DNA of 64,000 nucleotides from Nostoc sp. NMS9 (GCF_017114995.1 NZ_JABXKL010000079.1:42578-106577); one strand, 5' to 3'; counted from the first letter of the stretch, positions 47,845-58,424 are shown. Numbers and translations are program-made. Notes: generated by a model from the letters alone, not told the origin.

Positions 47845-48068
47845 AGAGCAACGGAAACGTCTCCCGCTCCGCACGAGAATATCAAGTTCGCATAATCACT
47901 TATTATTCAAAACTCTCCGCGTAAGAGCATCTCCGTGTCTCCATGTCAGTCCTAATGATAAGTCTTCAACCGAACTTGATATGACAGTCTTCTCCTGTGG
48001 TCGCTGCTGTGCGTAGCTTGCTTCCCCCGAGGGGTACACGGAAAAAAGTGCAATTTCGACATGAAAAT

Positions 48069-48887
48069 ATGACAACCACACGAACATTTAACTCTTGGCT
48101 AACATATACCAAACCTAATCCTCAAGCTTCAGTGCGTTTATTCTGCTTCCCGTATGCAGGTGGTAGTTCTGTAATTTTTCGCAGATGGGCTGAGAGTCTA
48201 CCTAAAACTGTGGAAGTTTGCTCTATTGAACTTCCTGGACGAGGAACCCAGATGAAGTCAGCCCCATTTTCGCGGCTAAAACCTCTTGTGGATGCGATCG
48301 CCCAAGTGCTGACAATGAATCAGTTTGCTCCCGCCTTGCTTCCACATTTAAACAAGCCATTCGCCTTCTTTGGTCACAGCATGGGAGCAGTTGTTAGTTT
48401 TGAGCTAGCCCGTTTACTCCGCAAACAGTACGGTCTTGAACCAGTACATATGTTTGTTTCTGGCCGCCGCGCTCCACAAATTCCCGATCCAGATCCACCT
48501 ATCCATGCTCTAAGTGAGCCTGAGTTCATAGAAGAACTACGCCGTCTCAATGGTACTCCCGAAGCACTGCTGGAAAATGCCGAATTAATGCAACTTCTTG
48601 TCCCGATTCTACGAGCAGACTTTGAAGTTCTAGAAACCTATGTATATACTACCGAGCCACCACTTGATTGTCCTATTACTGCTTTTGGTGGCTTACAGGA
48701 TCGAGAGGTCAATTATGATGAACTTCAAGCTTGGCGCGAACAGACAAATGCTGCATTCTCACTACAGATGTTCAGGGGCGATCATTTCTTTTTACACTCA
48801 GCCCAATCACTCCTGCTACAGTCACTTTCTCAAGAACTACAGCAAATTACCAGTAAAATAGACCGTTTACAGGAGAATTATGATTGA
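48069..48887 (+). CDS. Type II thioesterase (GrsT-like)
   Basis: 272 residues from ATG 48069; an upstream GTG at 47997 would add a repeat-encoded leader and is rejected. Alpha/beta hydrolase: LFCFPYAGGS near 25, nucleophile in GHSMG (about 105), Asp in the DFEVLETYVY to DREVNYDEL region, His in FRGDHFFLH near 242. Such stand-alone thioesterases remove wrong or stalled groups from carrier domains. It is separate from the megasynthases and on the opposite strand. Confidence 0.94.
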   Translation: MTTTRTFNSWLTYTKPNPQASVRLFCFPYAGGSSVIFRRWAESLPKTVEVCSIELPGRGTQMKSAPFSRLKPLVDAIAQVLTMNQFAPALLPHLNKPFAFFGHSMGAVVSFELARLLRKQYGLEPVHMFVSGRRAPQIPDPDPPIHALSEPEFIEELRRLNGTPEALLENAELMQLLVPILRADFEVLETYVYTTEPPLDCPITAFGGLQDREVNYDELQAWREQTNAAFSLQMFRGDHFFLHSAQSLLLQSLSQELQQITSKIDRLQENYD

Positions 48888-49131
48888 CTTATCCAGCTTT
48901 TTATTTACATTTTGGTTTGCAAAAAGACTTAGAATTAGAACTGGGACATGTGGTCAACAGTGAATTTTTATATTCATTGTCAACAAAAACTAAGCAAATA
49001 AACCGTGTCTACCTTGAAAACCGTAGTTTTTTGGAATTAGGTTAAAGCTCAGAACTCAAGCCACAACCGAATAATACACTCTCCTTAAAAACTCCAGGTT
49101 TCAAAATGGACGGGGTTTAAATAAATATTAC

Positions 49132-49546
49132 TTGGAGGGGGTATATGTAAAAGAAATAGCTAGCGGTAGTTTTGAATTAGCATTAATTGGTTCTCCAGAA
49201 TTTCCAGTTTTGAGTGATAATTGGCTGGAGTATCCGACTGAAGCACTTTCTGTAAAAATTCCTTTAATTAATCCAGATATAACGCATTGGAGAAGCTTTA
49301 GACTGGGAGATAATAGATATTTCTGCCTCTCATAAGAAAGACATATTTAATTATCTAGAGGAGAATAATTTACTTGATAAAATTGATGTTGATTTTAATA
49401 TAGAATTATTGAGCGATTTTTTATTCTATGAATTTGAAGAATTTCATGATAACAAGTGTCATAAATTTATAGTAAAAATTTTAAAATTAGTTATCAATGC
49501 TATATTTATAAGCAAATTTTGGAGATTAGGAATATGTTTGAGCTAG
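49132..49546 (+). pseudogene. Frameshifted remnant of an unrecognised gene
   Basis: A frame without ATG gives EIASGSFELALIGSPEF and continues to about 49290. After a shift the next frame (about 49283-49546) reads ALDWEIIDISASHKKDIFNY and continues with acidic, Asn/Phe-rich sequence. The two halves fit one decayed protein. No family recognised. Between the thioesterase and this remnant (48888-49131) nothing is seen. Confidence 0.35.
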
Positions 49547-49632
49547 GAGTTGCTACTATTAGTGAGATTGGTAATCTTTATAAACTGCCGGAAGAGATTA
49601 TTGAGCGAATTATAGTTAAGAGGCAACAATAA
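49534..49632 (+). CDS. Possible 32-residue ORF at the end of the remnant
   Basis: GGAG lies about 7 bases before ATG 49534. The peptide MFELGVATISEIGNLYKLPE resembles the tail end of a longer protein, so this may be the last piece of a broken gene rather than a gene of its own. The AT-rich stretch from here to 49802 holds only a dispersed repeat near 49713-49737. Confidence 0.2.
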   Translation: MFELGVATISEIGNLYKLPEEIIERIIVKRQQ

Positions 49633-49802
49633 AAATACTAAACATCAACATGATTGACTAAATAAAATTTTATTATCTAAAACATGCTCTTGAAGTTTTA
49701 AACTTGTTTCTTATACCAATTCTCTATGAAGTTGCACTTAATAAAGCAGAGGTGATGTAATCCCATCCACAAATCGATGCGATCGCTTCGGCAGAGATCG
49801 AA

Positions 49803-51017
49803 TCAAGAACCTGTTTTGGGGTTCAGCCACGTATTTGATATAAAATAAGGTGTACAACCCATTCGCCAAGCACAGAACCGAAAGAACAAAGCCGTATCTA
49901 CCGTATCAGTAGTTTCATCCGGCTCCATTACCACCACCTTAAAAGCTTTACCAAACGGTAGCCGTCCTGTTGGTTCCCGACCGTTATTCACTGCTTTCAG
50001 GATACCCCGCCCGCCCTCAACTTCTTGGTATTTCCCGGAAATCCACTGCTTTCCTTCTAACTTACTGCGATCGCTATGACCTGCATTTTCCAAATCGTCC
50101 AGTTCTAAGTAAGCGCAGTCTTTTACAGTACAAGGCACAGAAAACCCTTGCACGTCTGAACCAGAAATCGTATTGTTACGGCGGTTTTATGCTGGTCCAT
50201 GAACTACATCAATCCGCATTACTAAGCTACCAATTTCAGTGATGGGATTAGGCATTAATCCTAAAGGTACTTGTCCCAAACCAGGAATATCCGAAACATT
50301 GCTATTCATCCAACCTGTAAATTGTTGTAGCTGTACTGCATCTAAGTTAGGAATTGAAGAAATAGAAAACTCTGACAAGTCGATTTGTCCCAGCTTCATT
50401 TGCCCAACTTCATACTGTGTTAGTACCTGAGCTAGTGTTAAATTAGATGCAGCAATTAAGAGAGATTTTAGTAAAGTTGCAACAGGTGTAATATTGTTTA
50501 CTTGTGTATTAACCAATTCTGGAACAACCTGAGCTAAATGGCTCAATGTCTGCTCCCCAATCAGGGGAAATTCACTCAAGGCAATTTTGTTTAAATCTAT
50601 ACTGTTAATGTCTGTGTTCGCCTCTGGTACTGTGCGTAGAGCGATCGTCTGGATCGCCTGCAAAGAAAACTCCTCTGCCTGTAATGCTTCACTGATATCT
50701 CCTAACTTCAAATATTGGTCAGGAGTCATACCCACATTCCAAGTGCGACTCAGGTCATAACCCAGTGTTTGACTGTAGGGACTGCCATCAATTGCACCGG
50801 ATTGACTGATACCTGGTAGCTGGCCCAGAGAAATGCGGCTCCAGTCTGGCAGCAAAACTTTAGTAGCAGGTAGTCGAGACTGAGGATTTGCAACTTCTAC
50901 AATTCGAGTCGGTAAATTGCCATCACCAATTGTGTTGATTGTAGCTTGTGCGGCGATACTATAAATAATACAAGCAATGACAACCAGAAGAGATATTCAT
51001 GCTTTTGGTGTCTTCAT
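49803..51017 (-). pseudogene. Secreted-protein gene broken by two nonsense codons
   Basis: One frame runs from ATG 51017 to a final stop at 49803, interrupted twice. Codon 7 is TGA (MKTPKA-stop-ISLLVVIACIIYSIAAQA, a clear signal peptide, where a Trp codon would be expected). Near 50187 a TAA separates IDVVHGPA from NRRNNTISGSDV. The two parts (PDWSRISLGQLPG to DIPGLGQVPLG, and VKDCAYLELDDLENAG to VVVMEPDETTDTVDTALFFR) read like one continuous exported protein of a type I associate with cyanobacterial plasmids. The C-terminus (after CTPYFI) also looks cut short. Function unknown. Confidence 0.75.
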
Positions 51018-51128
51018 AATTTCAGGTTTAAAAATGACAGCAACTATACCCCAATAAGCAAAGTAATTTATTTAATAGAAACCATTCTTTTGTTACTTAT
51101 GGGGTATAGTTATCAGTAAAAATATGAC

Positions 51129-51443
51129 TTATAACTCTAGCTCTGGCGATGCTGACTGTTGACTTTTATTAGACTTGTAACCGGAGCCAGAGCCATATCC
51201 TGATAATTGAGGATTGGGATTAGCAGCCGATTCAGTGTAAGGTGTATCCCCAAGATTGATTTCAAAAATATTCTCTTGATAACCATCCCTAAATTGGTCT
51301 GCTTGCAAGGGATTACTACTATCTCCAGAACTTAATTGCTCAACACCGTAACCTTCAGATTGATAGCCACTGCCAGATTGATAATTACTACTGTTGTCAG
51401 TATCAAGATTTTGGTTAATAGTGGGTTCGTTATTCATTGGCAT
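51129..51443 (-). CDS. Low-complexity Ser/Gly/Tyr-rich protein of unknown function
   Basis: 104 residues, disordered in appearance, with repeated SGSGY-type units (YQSGSGYQSEGYG, SGYGSGSGYKS). No signal or membrane helix. It is upstream of, and on the same strand as, the broken secreted-protein gene, 111 bases apart, so they may have been an operon. ATG at 51443 or 51437. Confidence 0.55.
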   Translation of the reverse strand: MPMNNEPTINQNLDTDNSSNYQSGSGYQSEGYGVEQLSSGDSSNPLQADQFRDGYQENIFEINLGDTPYTESAANPNPQLSGYGSGSGYKSNKSQQSASPELEL

Positions 51444-51600
51444 TACCTAAAAAACCTGCATCAATGCCAGCATAAAAAGATTTATCTAATATCAACCTTC
51501 ACCTATTGGACATTAATTTTTTAGCCGATTGGCTATTTTTGATGATGCGCTCATATCGAGATGACAAATGGAGCAAATGAATTTAATTTTACCATAAACA

Positions 51601-52266
51601 ATGGCAAAAATCAGTAATGCTAATAGTACCAAACTGCCAGACAACACCCGAAAAATACTGCAAATTCTGGCAAGTTTAAATACACCAAAAGAATTATTAG
51701 CAAGTCTTTTAGAAATAGCTGAATTTTCCCTACACCATGTTCGCTACCTTGCAGGGCCATTAGTAATTCATCGCAGTCCTTGGAGTGATACGATTCCCCA
51801 ATGGCTGAAGTTTGCTTGTATTCAGGATCGATTGGAACTTATCTTCACTGAATACGAACAGGATCAGGTTGGTGTTTCCAGCACAGCCACAGAAGTTCTT
51901 ACCTACATGATGCCAGCAACTTACGAAGCTCCTCTACATAGGGACTACGCTGACCTTTATCTTTGGGTAGGTAATGAAGTTTTAACCAAATACGATAAAT
52001 TACCAAAGGGTTGCAAGAGTTTTTATGAATTTCTAGGTGATGGTGATACGAGCAATGCCAGCAATAATCGCATCATTCATTTTAATCAGGTAAAAAATGA
52101 ATTCAACTACCTTAGCAGGTCAATTTGACGCAGCATAGTTAAACAAGCAGCACAAGAGGGATGGGGTAAGCGTCATGTCAATACCAAGTCTAGCTTAGAC
52201 TCGACCCAAAGCACTCCAACTCCTAAACATTCATCAAATTCAACTGTGCAAATTAGCTTGTTCTAA
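51601..52266 (+). pseudogene. Unrecognised gene interrupted by one in-frame TGA
   Basis: The frame from ATG 51601 gives 175 residues to a TGA at 52126-52128. Directly after, in the same frame, come 45 more sensible codons (RSIVKQAAQEGWGKRHVN onwards) to a TAA at 52264. A CGA-to-TGA change would explain this (LSRSI-R-RSIVKQ is plausible). The product may therefore be truncated by 46 residues or the gene dead. The protein is soluble, with WSDTIPQWLKFACIQDRLEL. Family not recognised. Confidence 0.6.
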
Positions 52267-52322
52267 ATTTTCACTCTTATCCTCAGTCTATTCAAATTTT
52301 CATCTGAGAATTTTTCTGTTAA

Positions 52323-52928
52323 ATGGAAGCGATCGCTTCTTTAATTATGAACATAAATTTTCAGTTAGTCATCATGAATACTCAAGAAATTCAAGAAATT
52401 TTAAATCATCTCATCATTGGAATTGCAGCCTTATATACAATTGTGATACTCGTTGATTTCGTTGTGGGAATAGTCCATCTGTGGCAGAAATTTACACTCA
52501 ATATCGAATACCATACCAACAACACAACATCGGAACAATCACACATTGAATCTATTAATATTAATAAATCTCTCAAGTTGGAAAATCAAAATCAATCAAC
52601 TAACCGTATTACATCAAAACCAGAACCTCAACCAGACAATTTTGTTAGCATTGATGTAGACAAAATTGATTTACGGACAGCCAGAAAAATTGCCACTGCC
52701 ATAAAAAAAGCTTCAAAATCCAATCCTGACTTAATTATCAAACAAAAAGTCAACAGTAAAAGTGTTCCTTTAGCCTGGTTGCAAGCACAGATTAAGCATC
52801 GTTTAGAACTGGCACCAGAAATTGTCACACCCATTATTAGAGAATTAGCTCCTACTGCTTTTACATCTGCTCAAGAGAATATTCAGCATTCTAACATTGC
52901 AAAAACAGGTAACCGTAAAGTCAGTTAA
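52323..52928 (+). CDS. Membrane protein of unknown function
   Basis: Up to 201 residues; ATG codons at 52323, 52347 and 52374 are all possible and none has a clear ribosome site. One membrane helix (IIGIAALYTIVILVDFVVGI) is followed by a polar linker and a basic C-terminal part (LRTARKIATAIKKASKSNPD, PLAWLQAQIKHRLELAP). Not recognised; such genes occur near plasmid functions. Confidence 0.65.
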   Translation: MEAIASLIMNINFQLVIMNTQEIQEILNHLIIGIAALYTIVILVDFVVGIVHLWQKFTLNIEYHTNNTTSEQSHIESININKSLKLENQNQSTNRITSKPEPQPDNFVSIDVDKIDLRTARKIATAIKKASKSNPDLIIKQKVNSKSVPLAWLQAQIKHRLELAPEIVTPIIRELAPTAFTSAQENIQHSNIAKTGNRKVS

Positions 52929-52934
52929 TCATAT

Positions 52935-52979
52935 AAAGAGAGGAATATCGATAGGATTACCTCTCTTTAATAGTTTTTA
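52935..52979 (+). terminator. Hairpin with T-run after the membrane-protein gene
   Basis: AAAGAGAGGAAT (52935-52946) pairs with ATTACCTCTCTTT (52956-52968) with one bulge, followed by AATAGTTTTT. The 3' arm and T-run (gattacctctctttaatag to aaaat) are repeated directly at 52990-53018, a 29-base copy with period 35. Confidence 0.65.
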
Positions 52980-53018
52980 AAATTATTAAGATTACCTCTC
53001 TTTAATAGTTTTTAAAAT
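52955..53018 (+). repeat. 29-base tandem direct repeat covering the terminator arm
   Basis: The 29-mer starting gattacctctctttaatag occurs at 52955-52983 and again at 52990-53018 with no mismatch seen. Only the first copy has a matching 5' arm next to it. Confidence 0.75.
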
Positions 53019-53099
53019 CATTGTATAAAACTAAATATTTTGAAGTTATTAGACATACAAGCTATCGCTTCTAGGTGAGAAGTTCAAATTAAATTCATT

Positions 53100-54878
53100 A
53101 TGGCTACAAGCTTAATAAATACAAATAATATTAGTATTTCTACCCCACAATATACTCTTGTTTCCAATGTTTCAACTCTTAATTCGGCTCTCCAACCTCT
53201 GTTTCAGGCAGAAATTTTAGCCATAGATTGTGAAACAACAGGACTTGACCCTCTAACTGATTCTATTAGATTGATTCAAATAGCTGCACCAAACCATCCG
53301 GTAGTGCTAATTGATTTACCAGCTATTCCCAAAAGCGATCGCCAACTGCTCAAAAAACTACTCTGTAACTCTGCTATCAAAATTGCACATAATGCCAAGT
53401 TCGACTGGCAATTTCTCACACTCGCAGGACTTCAACCCTCTGGTCAATTCTTTGATACCCAACTTGCTTATAAAGTTCTAACCGCAGGATTAAAAACAAG
53501 CTCATCCTTACAAAATATAGTTAAAAAGCTACTACACCTTCAACTAAATAAAACTCAACAAATCAGTGATTGGTGTAAACCTCTTACCAAGGTTCAATTG
53601 CACTATGCTGCCGTAGATGCTGCCATATTACTTGACCTTTACCCAATTCTCCTCAACAAGTTAAAGCAGGCAAAGTTACTCAAAATTGCCCGACTGGAAT
53701 TTCAGTGTATGCCTGTTGTAGCTCAAATGGAACTTAACGGAATGCTATTTGACTTGTCTCAATGGCAGATACTGGGTGCAAAACTAGAAGCTGAAAAAAC
53801 AGATGCTTTAAGCCAACTCAAGCAACTCCGTATTGCTAGTTCTCAGATGTCATTGCTGCCAGAACTGACAGATGCAGTAAACCCGAATTCACCTCAGCAA
53901 GTTTTGGCTGCTCTCCAAGCTATTGGTATCAAAATCAACTCAACTAATCAAAGTAAATTAGTTTCTTTGGCTGCACAGTATCCCATAATTCAAGCATTGC
54001 TAGATTACCGCCGTCTATCCAAAATTATCGGCACTTTTACCGAGAAACTACCCCAGCATATCCACCCCAAAACTGGGAGAATTCATCCTAACTATTATCA
54101 ATTAGGGGCAAAATCCGGTAGATTTTCTTGCCGCAAACCACCTCTACAAAATATTCCCCGTGATGAAGCAGCTACGAGCTGCTTCATTGCTGCCCCTGGC
54201 TATAAAATTATCAAAGCCGATTACTCCCAAATAGAACTACGAATTATGGCTCGGCTTAGTGGTGATACAAAGATGTGCCAAGTCTATCGCCAGGGGGCTG
54301 ACTTACATCGATTAACAGCATCTCTAGTAACTGGAAAATATATCAATGAAGTGACTGAGGAAGACCGCAGACTAGCAAAAGCAATAAACTTTGGATTGAT
54401 TTTCGGTATGGGCGCTGCCAAACTCCAAATTTACGCCCAAGTAAAATATGGGGTGGCAATGACATTAGAACAAGCAAAAGCTTTCAGAAAACGATTCTTT
54501 GAAGCTTATCCTGGAATAGCTAGGTGGCATGAAAACATCAAAGGTAAATACATCCAAGGCATTAAGGAAAGTCGTACACTAGCAAATAGACGACGGAGAT
54601 GGGTAAACAAGCCCCGACTATCAGAGCTATTTAATCATCCAGTACAAGGTTTAAATGCCGACATCAACAAATTAGCTATGGTAAAACTTTCAACGACCTT
54701 AGCTAAATTCAGAACAAAACTTATCTGTGTAAGACATGATGAAATTGTACTGGAATGTCCAGAGACTGAAGTTGAGCAAGTTAGCAATATATTACACAAT
54801 TGTATGGTTGCTGCTGCCCAAAAGTTTCTCAGCCCTATTCCAGTTGTTATAGATATTAAAATATCAAATAGCTGGTGA
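53100..54878 (+). CDS. DNA polymerase I-like protein: 3'-5' exonuclease plus polymerase, no 5' nuclease
   Basis: 592 residues. Proofreading domain about 25-190 with DCETTG (Exo I), HNAKFDWQFL (Exo II) and HYAAVDAAILLDL (Exo III). Polymerase domain with motif A ADYSQIELRI (about 374), motif B RRLAKAINFGLIFG (about 424) and motif C VRHDEIVLE (about 543; Arg before HDE where Val is usual). It is much shorter than chromosomal PolA (about 900) and lacks the 5' nuclease. This type is common on cyanobacterial plasmids and phages and probably serves replicon replication or repair. Confidence 0.93.
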   Translation: MATSLINTNNISISTPQYTLVSNVSTLNSALQPLFQAEILAIDCETTGLDPLTDSIRLIQIAAPNHPVVLIDLPAIPKSDRQLLKKLLCNSAIKIAHNAKFDWQFLTLAGLQPSGQFFDTQLAYKVLTAGLKTSSSLQNIVKKLLHLQLNKTQQISDWCKPLTKVQLHYAAVDAAILLDLYPILLNKLKQAKLLKIARLEFQCMPVVAQMELNGMLFDLSQWQILGAKLEAEKTDALSQLKQLRIASSQMSLLPELTDAVNPNSPQQVLAALQAIGIKINSTNQSKLVSLAAQYPIIQALLDYRRLSKIIGTFTEKLPQHIHPKTGRIHPNYYQLGAKSGRFSCRKPPLQNIPRDEAATSCFIAAPGYKIIKADYSQIELRIMARLSGDTKMCQVYRQGADLHRLTASLVTGKYINEVTEEDRRLAKAINFGLIFGMGAAKLQIYAQVKYGVAMTLEQAKAFRKRFFEAYPGIARWHENIKGKYIQGIKESRTLANRRRRWVNKPRLSELFNHPVQGLNADINKLAMVKLSTTLAKFRTKLICVRHDEIVLECPETEVEQVSNILHNCMVAAAQKFLSPIPVVIDIKISNSW

Positions 54879-55136
54879 ACTATCCCAACTTGCCGAGTCC
54901 GACTGAAGTTGGATTTGCAGTCAAGCTATTCTGAGAAGATTAGTCAAAAACTCAATTGCCCTCCTCACAGTATAGTTCGTGCAAAAATGTGGTTATAGGG
55001 CGTTTTTTTTGAACCGAAGCACCGCACCATCCCTACCCTATCCACTATTTATGGCTATTCCTGAATCGGTATTTTAGCCATTATAAATAACGGAACTATT
55101 TTAACTATATCTGCTTACGCAGATTGAGAGTGAATC

Positions 55137-55188
55137 CAGAGTTTAAAACCCACTTAATTGGGTTTTATTGGTGTGTCTATAAACTCTG
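55137..55188. repeat. Nested palindrome upstream of the HTH gene
   Basis: Outer arms CAGAGTTTA (55137-55145) and TAAACTCTG (55180-55188) enclose inner arms AAAACCC (55145-55151) and GGGTTTT (55160-55166). The 371-base gap 54879-55249 has no gene; near 55001-55008 there is also a run of eight T. Such a double hairpin before a regulator could be a control site or a mobile palindrome. Confidence 0.55.
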
Positions 55189-55249
55189 TGACTGACAAAT
55201 ACCTGATGTAAAAAATAAGTTCCAATATTTACCTATTTGAGGTGTATTA

Positions 55250-55552
55250 ATGTCTAACCCCCGGATTTTAGGGGCAAGAGAAATTCATCTAATTTCACTC
55301 TACAGTCACTGGGAATTTGGTATGAAACCAGAAGAATTTTATGCCAAATGGGATGTGAGTTATGAACAAATTGCGTTAATATGCTGTCGTTCCGATTCTA
55401 CGGTCAGAGGTTGGTTTAAGCAAGGTAAATTTAGACGCTATCCTCAGCCTAATGATTTACGACATTTGGCATTCATGGACTTTTTACTGGAACATTTTGA
55501 AGAAGTTCCCGAACAACTTTGGCAATTGCTATGTCTGACTCATTCGCCTTGA
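55250..55552 (+). CDS. Small helix-turn-helix protein
   Basis: 100 residues with GAGGTG upstream of ATG. SYEQIALICCRSDSTVRGWF (about 38-57) reads as a helix-turn-helix, followed by a conserved-looking C-terminal region (RHLAFMDFLLEHFEEVPEQL). Probably a DNA-binding protein of the accessory replicon. Target unknown. Confidence 0.75.
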   Translation: MSNPRILGAREIHLISLYSHWEFGMKPEEFYAKWDVSYEQIALICCRSDSTVRGWFKQGKFRRYPQPNDLRHLAFMDFLLEHFEEVPEQLWQLLCLTHSP

Positions 55553-55830
55553 TCTCAATAACATTTCTCTTCTACATATAGCAATCCGGTTTGATTCATG
55601 AAAGGTTTTTAAAACAAAAGCTTTGCCCTGCAAGGTTTTCAGACTCAGTACACAATATTTCATTCCAGTCGTAACGCTATATATCTGTCAAATCAATCTA
55701 ATACACACATAATTAAAATTGTCAATATCAATTTGACCTGTCTTTGAGTATACCTCCTCGTTTAAGGTAAATATTGGCGATTTAAAAGTACATAGCATGG
55801 TTATTTTACAGCATTTTTAAGGGGTAAAAT

Positions 55831-56091
55831 ATGACTTATTGTGAGCAATTAAAACCGTGGTGTATTGTCCGTGATATTCCCAATAAAGAAAATATTGTTG
55901 TGAAAAGATTCCGCCGACGTGATGATGCTGTTGCTTATCTGCAAGTGTTGAGGCAGTCAGGCAGAGATATTGCTTTTAAAATCATTTTTAATGCTCAAAA
56001 CGTCAATATGCCACGGGAGAATGAAGCCTTGAACGGTTCGTTTTTAGAAGATTTGAAAATCATAAAAATACTAACTTATGGGATGATATAA
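55831..56091 (+). CDS. Small protein of unknown function
   Basis: 86 residues with AAGGGG 8 bases before ATG. It opens with PWCIVRDIPNKENIVVKRFR and continues RDDAVAYLQVLRQ, the pattern of an alpha/beta domain that processes a short sequence (SPOR-like in feel but not assignable). The 278 bases before it (55553-55830) hold no recognised element. Confidence 0.65.
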   Translation: MTYCEQLKPWCIVRDIPNKENIVVKRFRRRDDAVAYLQVLRQSGRDIAFKIIFNAQNVNMPRENEALNGSFLEDLKIIKILTYGMI

Positions 56092-56161
56092 TCCCGTTTT
56101 TTCGTTAAATTTCCACCCCATACGCCAGTAATATAAGTGTTAAAACTGTAATCTCAAAAAT

Positions 56162-58424
56162 TAATGGTTTGTAGCATTTTTTTAAACAAGGGGTCGCCAA
56201 AATTCATTAATCGTAGGGAAGGCATTTCATCAAAAACACTAAGGTAAAAAGTAACTGTGTAATTCTGCGCTTTATAAGTCAGTTGCCAAGTACGTTCGCT
56301 CCTTCTCTCAAACTGCACGCCACTGGCTTTTAAAATTGCTGAGTCGGTGCTGGAGTTTAGACTAAAAGCGATATGAGAGAACGCAAATCAAATGGAATTA
56401 GAGATTAAAAATATTATCTTGTCAGCCTCAAAGCATCCGCGACCTTTAACAATTCTGTAGTATATCTGCTCCAGATAATAATACAATAATGATAATCAGA
56501 TGGGGAATGATCAAGAAATAAATCGTCGTCACTTAAAACGCTTCCCCGTTGAGTTAACAAATAATCCAAACGACGTTGCAGAGATGACTTGATAGCATAA
56601 AATGAACTGGTCAAACGTTTACGGTAAAGGGTCATCAAAAAACCCAAACAAGAACGCTGATCTATTTGTGCCAGTCGGTAAAAGTGACGTACATAGTCGC
56701 TGACAGCTACATAAAGCGGTACTTCCCGTTGGGGTTCCAGCGTAATAGCATTATCCTGCACAACTCTAGTAGGAATATCCCGCTCTAACAGTCCCCTCTG
56801 ATAGTATTGTCGGAGAGTGTCGCGGGTGTGGCGGAACATCAAGTCTTTTAGGGGCGTGTTCACTGACCGCACCTTGTAGCGAGGCGAAATAATAGCAGAA
56901 GTTATCGCCATAACTCCAATGCCCCTGCAATCCCAGCAGGTTTAACAAGTCGAAAACTTCTATAGCATCAATTTGCATGGGAGTTGCTGACAAAAGAATC
57001 AGGGATTTAGTCTTCTCCTTCAACTGTGCCATTAACTGTAACAAGCGATTGGGCGTTTCCTTGCGGTCTTGGGGACTTTTACGGCGTGCATGGTGTGCTT
57101 CGTCTAAGATTACTAAATCCCAAGGTTCTGCTGATAGTAGCTGCTGCATTCTGTCAGTTCTCCGCACCAAATGAGAAGAAGCCAGGATTAAATCTTGAGT
57201 ATTCCAGGGATTAGCTGCTGCGGGGATAGTCCGCTTGTAGGGGTCTTTAAATTCTGTAGATGTGTAACTCCAAAAATGCAGATTGAATTTTTCCCGTAGT
57301 TCTTCTTGCCATTGGGGTTGGACACTAGCAGGTGCTAAAATCAGTACCCGCTTCACTTTTTTGGACAACAGCAGATAACGCAGAATTAAACCAGTTTCAA
57401 TAGTCTTTCCTAAACCAACTTCGTCAGCGATGAGAAAACTTTGGGGAAATTTTTGAGCAACGCGGCGCAGTATTTTAATTTGGTGTGGCCAGGGGTAAAT
57501 GGGAATTGATTTTAAACAAAAGTCCAAGCAGCCAGGATGTTCATGAATATTGGCAAGTTGAGTAAATGCCAACCGTTCTTCTTCCCTTACTTCTGTAGAA
57601 ATAGCTGAAGGGTCTGGTTTTAGTTCCGCTTCTGGTTGTGCTTCTGGTTCAGTTAATTCTATTTTTGTTAGAGGTCTAGAGTCAAATTCAGCTTGGGCAT
57701 TCCAATCAGGTTTAGTAGATTTTGCGTAACGCAACAGCTTTTTCTATACCGCTTCTGGAACTTCAAAGACTCGCACGTTAGGCGATACGTCATACCAAAG
57801 TTGCTCAAACCTCGCTACTTCTTCTTCAACTCTATCTAGTTCCCTTCCTCCCTCCCAAGAACAATAAACGTGAAAGGATTCTACATTCCTCTCCCAGCTA
57901 CCGATAGATTCGTTATTGGAACCGTTAAATGCTAATTTTTCGCCCTTGCTATCAGTAAAAATGCCAACTTTTTCGTGAAATATATGCTGTGGGTCTAGTT
58001 GCTGTGTACTATCTTCTGGTAGTCCATTCTCTTTGAGAGGAATAGCAATTTTAATATCGAGATACTGGTTTTGAATCAACCAACTGAGAATTTCTAAGTG
58101 TTTGAGTTGGGCAAAACTTTCTGGTGGTTTTAAGTCTGCGTCTAGACGAGATAGCAATGCGTCTCGCAGTTCGTATCCCTGTTGAATTGCTTGTAAATCT
58201 TGGGGGCTAAACTGACAACCCATGATTAACCGCATTCGCCCCTTGTTATGCAGCATTGCACCTAAACCTCGTGCAACTTTACTTAAAATCGCACTGCTAA
58301 AAAAACCTGCTTTCCGGTCATATTGAATGGCACACTCTAAAGCAGGAATGTAGAAATCAGTGATGGTATTATGGGTGTTGCTGGTGTAACTAATTTTCCA
58401 GGGATATTCACGCAGGTTTTTCAA
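56162..58424 (-). pseudogene. PLD-SNF2 helicase gene, broken by nonsense, frameshift and deletions
   Basis: 58424-57744 encodes a phospholipase D-like domain (HEKVGIFTDSKGEKLAFNGS) and ends in an in-frame TAG after VFEVPEAV. The same frame goes on (KKLLRYAKSTKPDWN) into a SNF2 helicase: DEVGLGKTIETG, ILDEAHHARR, LLSATPMQ. Near 56880 the frame shifts; the continuation PLKDLMFRHTRDTLRQYY runs to 56414. A further piece of the helicase C-terminus (STDSAILKASGVQFE, SLRLMNFGDPLF) is readable at about 56391-56162. The helicase motor half with motifs IV-VI is missing. Intact relatives are single proteins of about 1000 residues or more and often lie in defence-type islands. The ATG overlaps the stop of the toxin gene before it. 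Confidence 0.85.

Noticed and set aside
51601..52266. TGA read as selenocysteine or a changed genetic code
   Set aside because: TAA and TAG also interrupt nearby genes, the positions are not catalytic, and intact genes in the window use normal stops, so simple nonsense mutation is enough.
56162..58424. DISARM-type defence system
   Set aside because: PLD and SNF2 domains occur in DISARM, but here they are on one broken gene and no methylase or DrmA/B-like gene is present.
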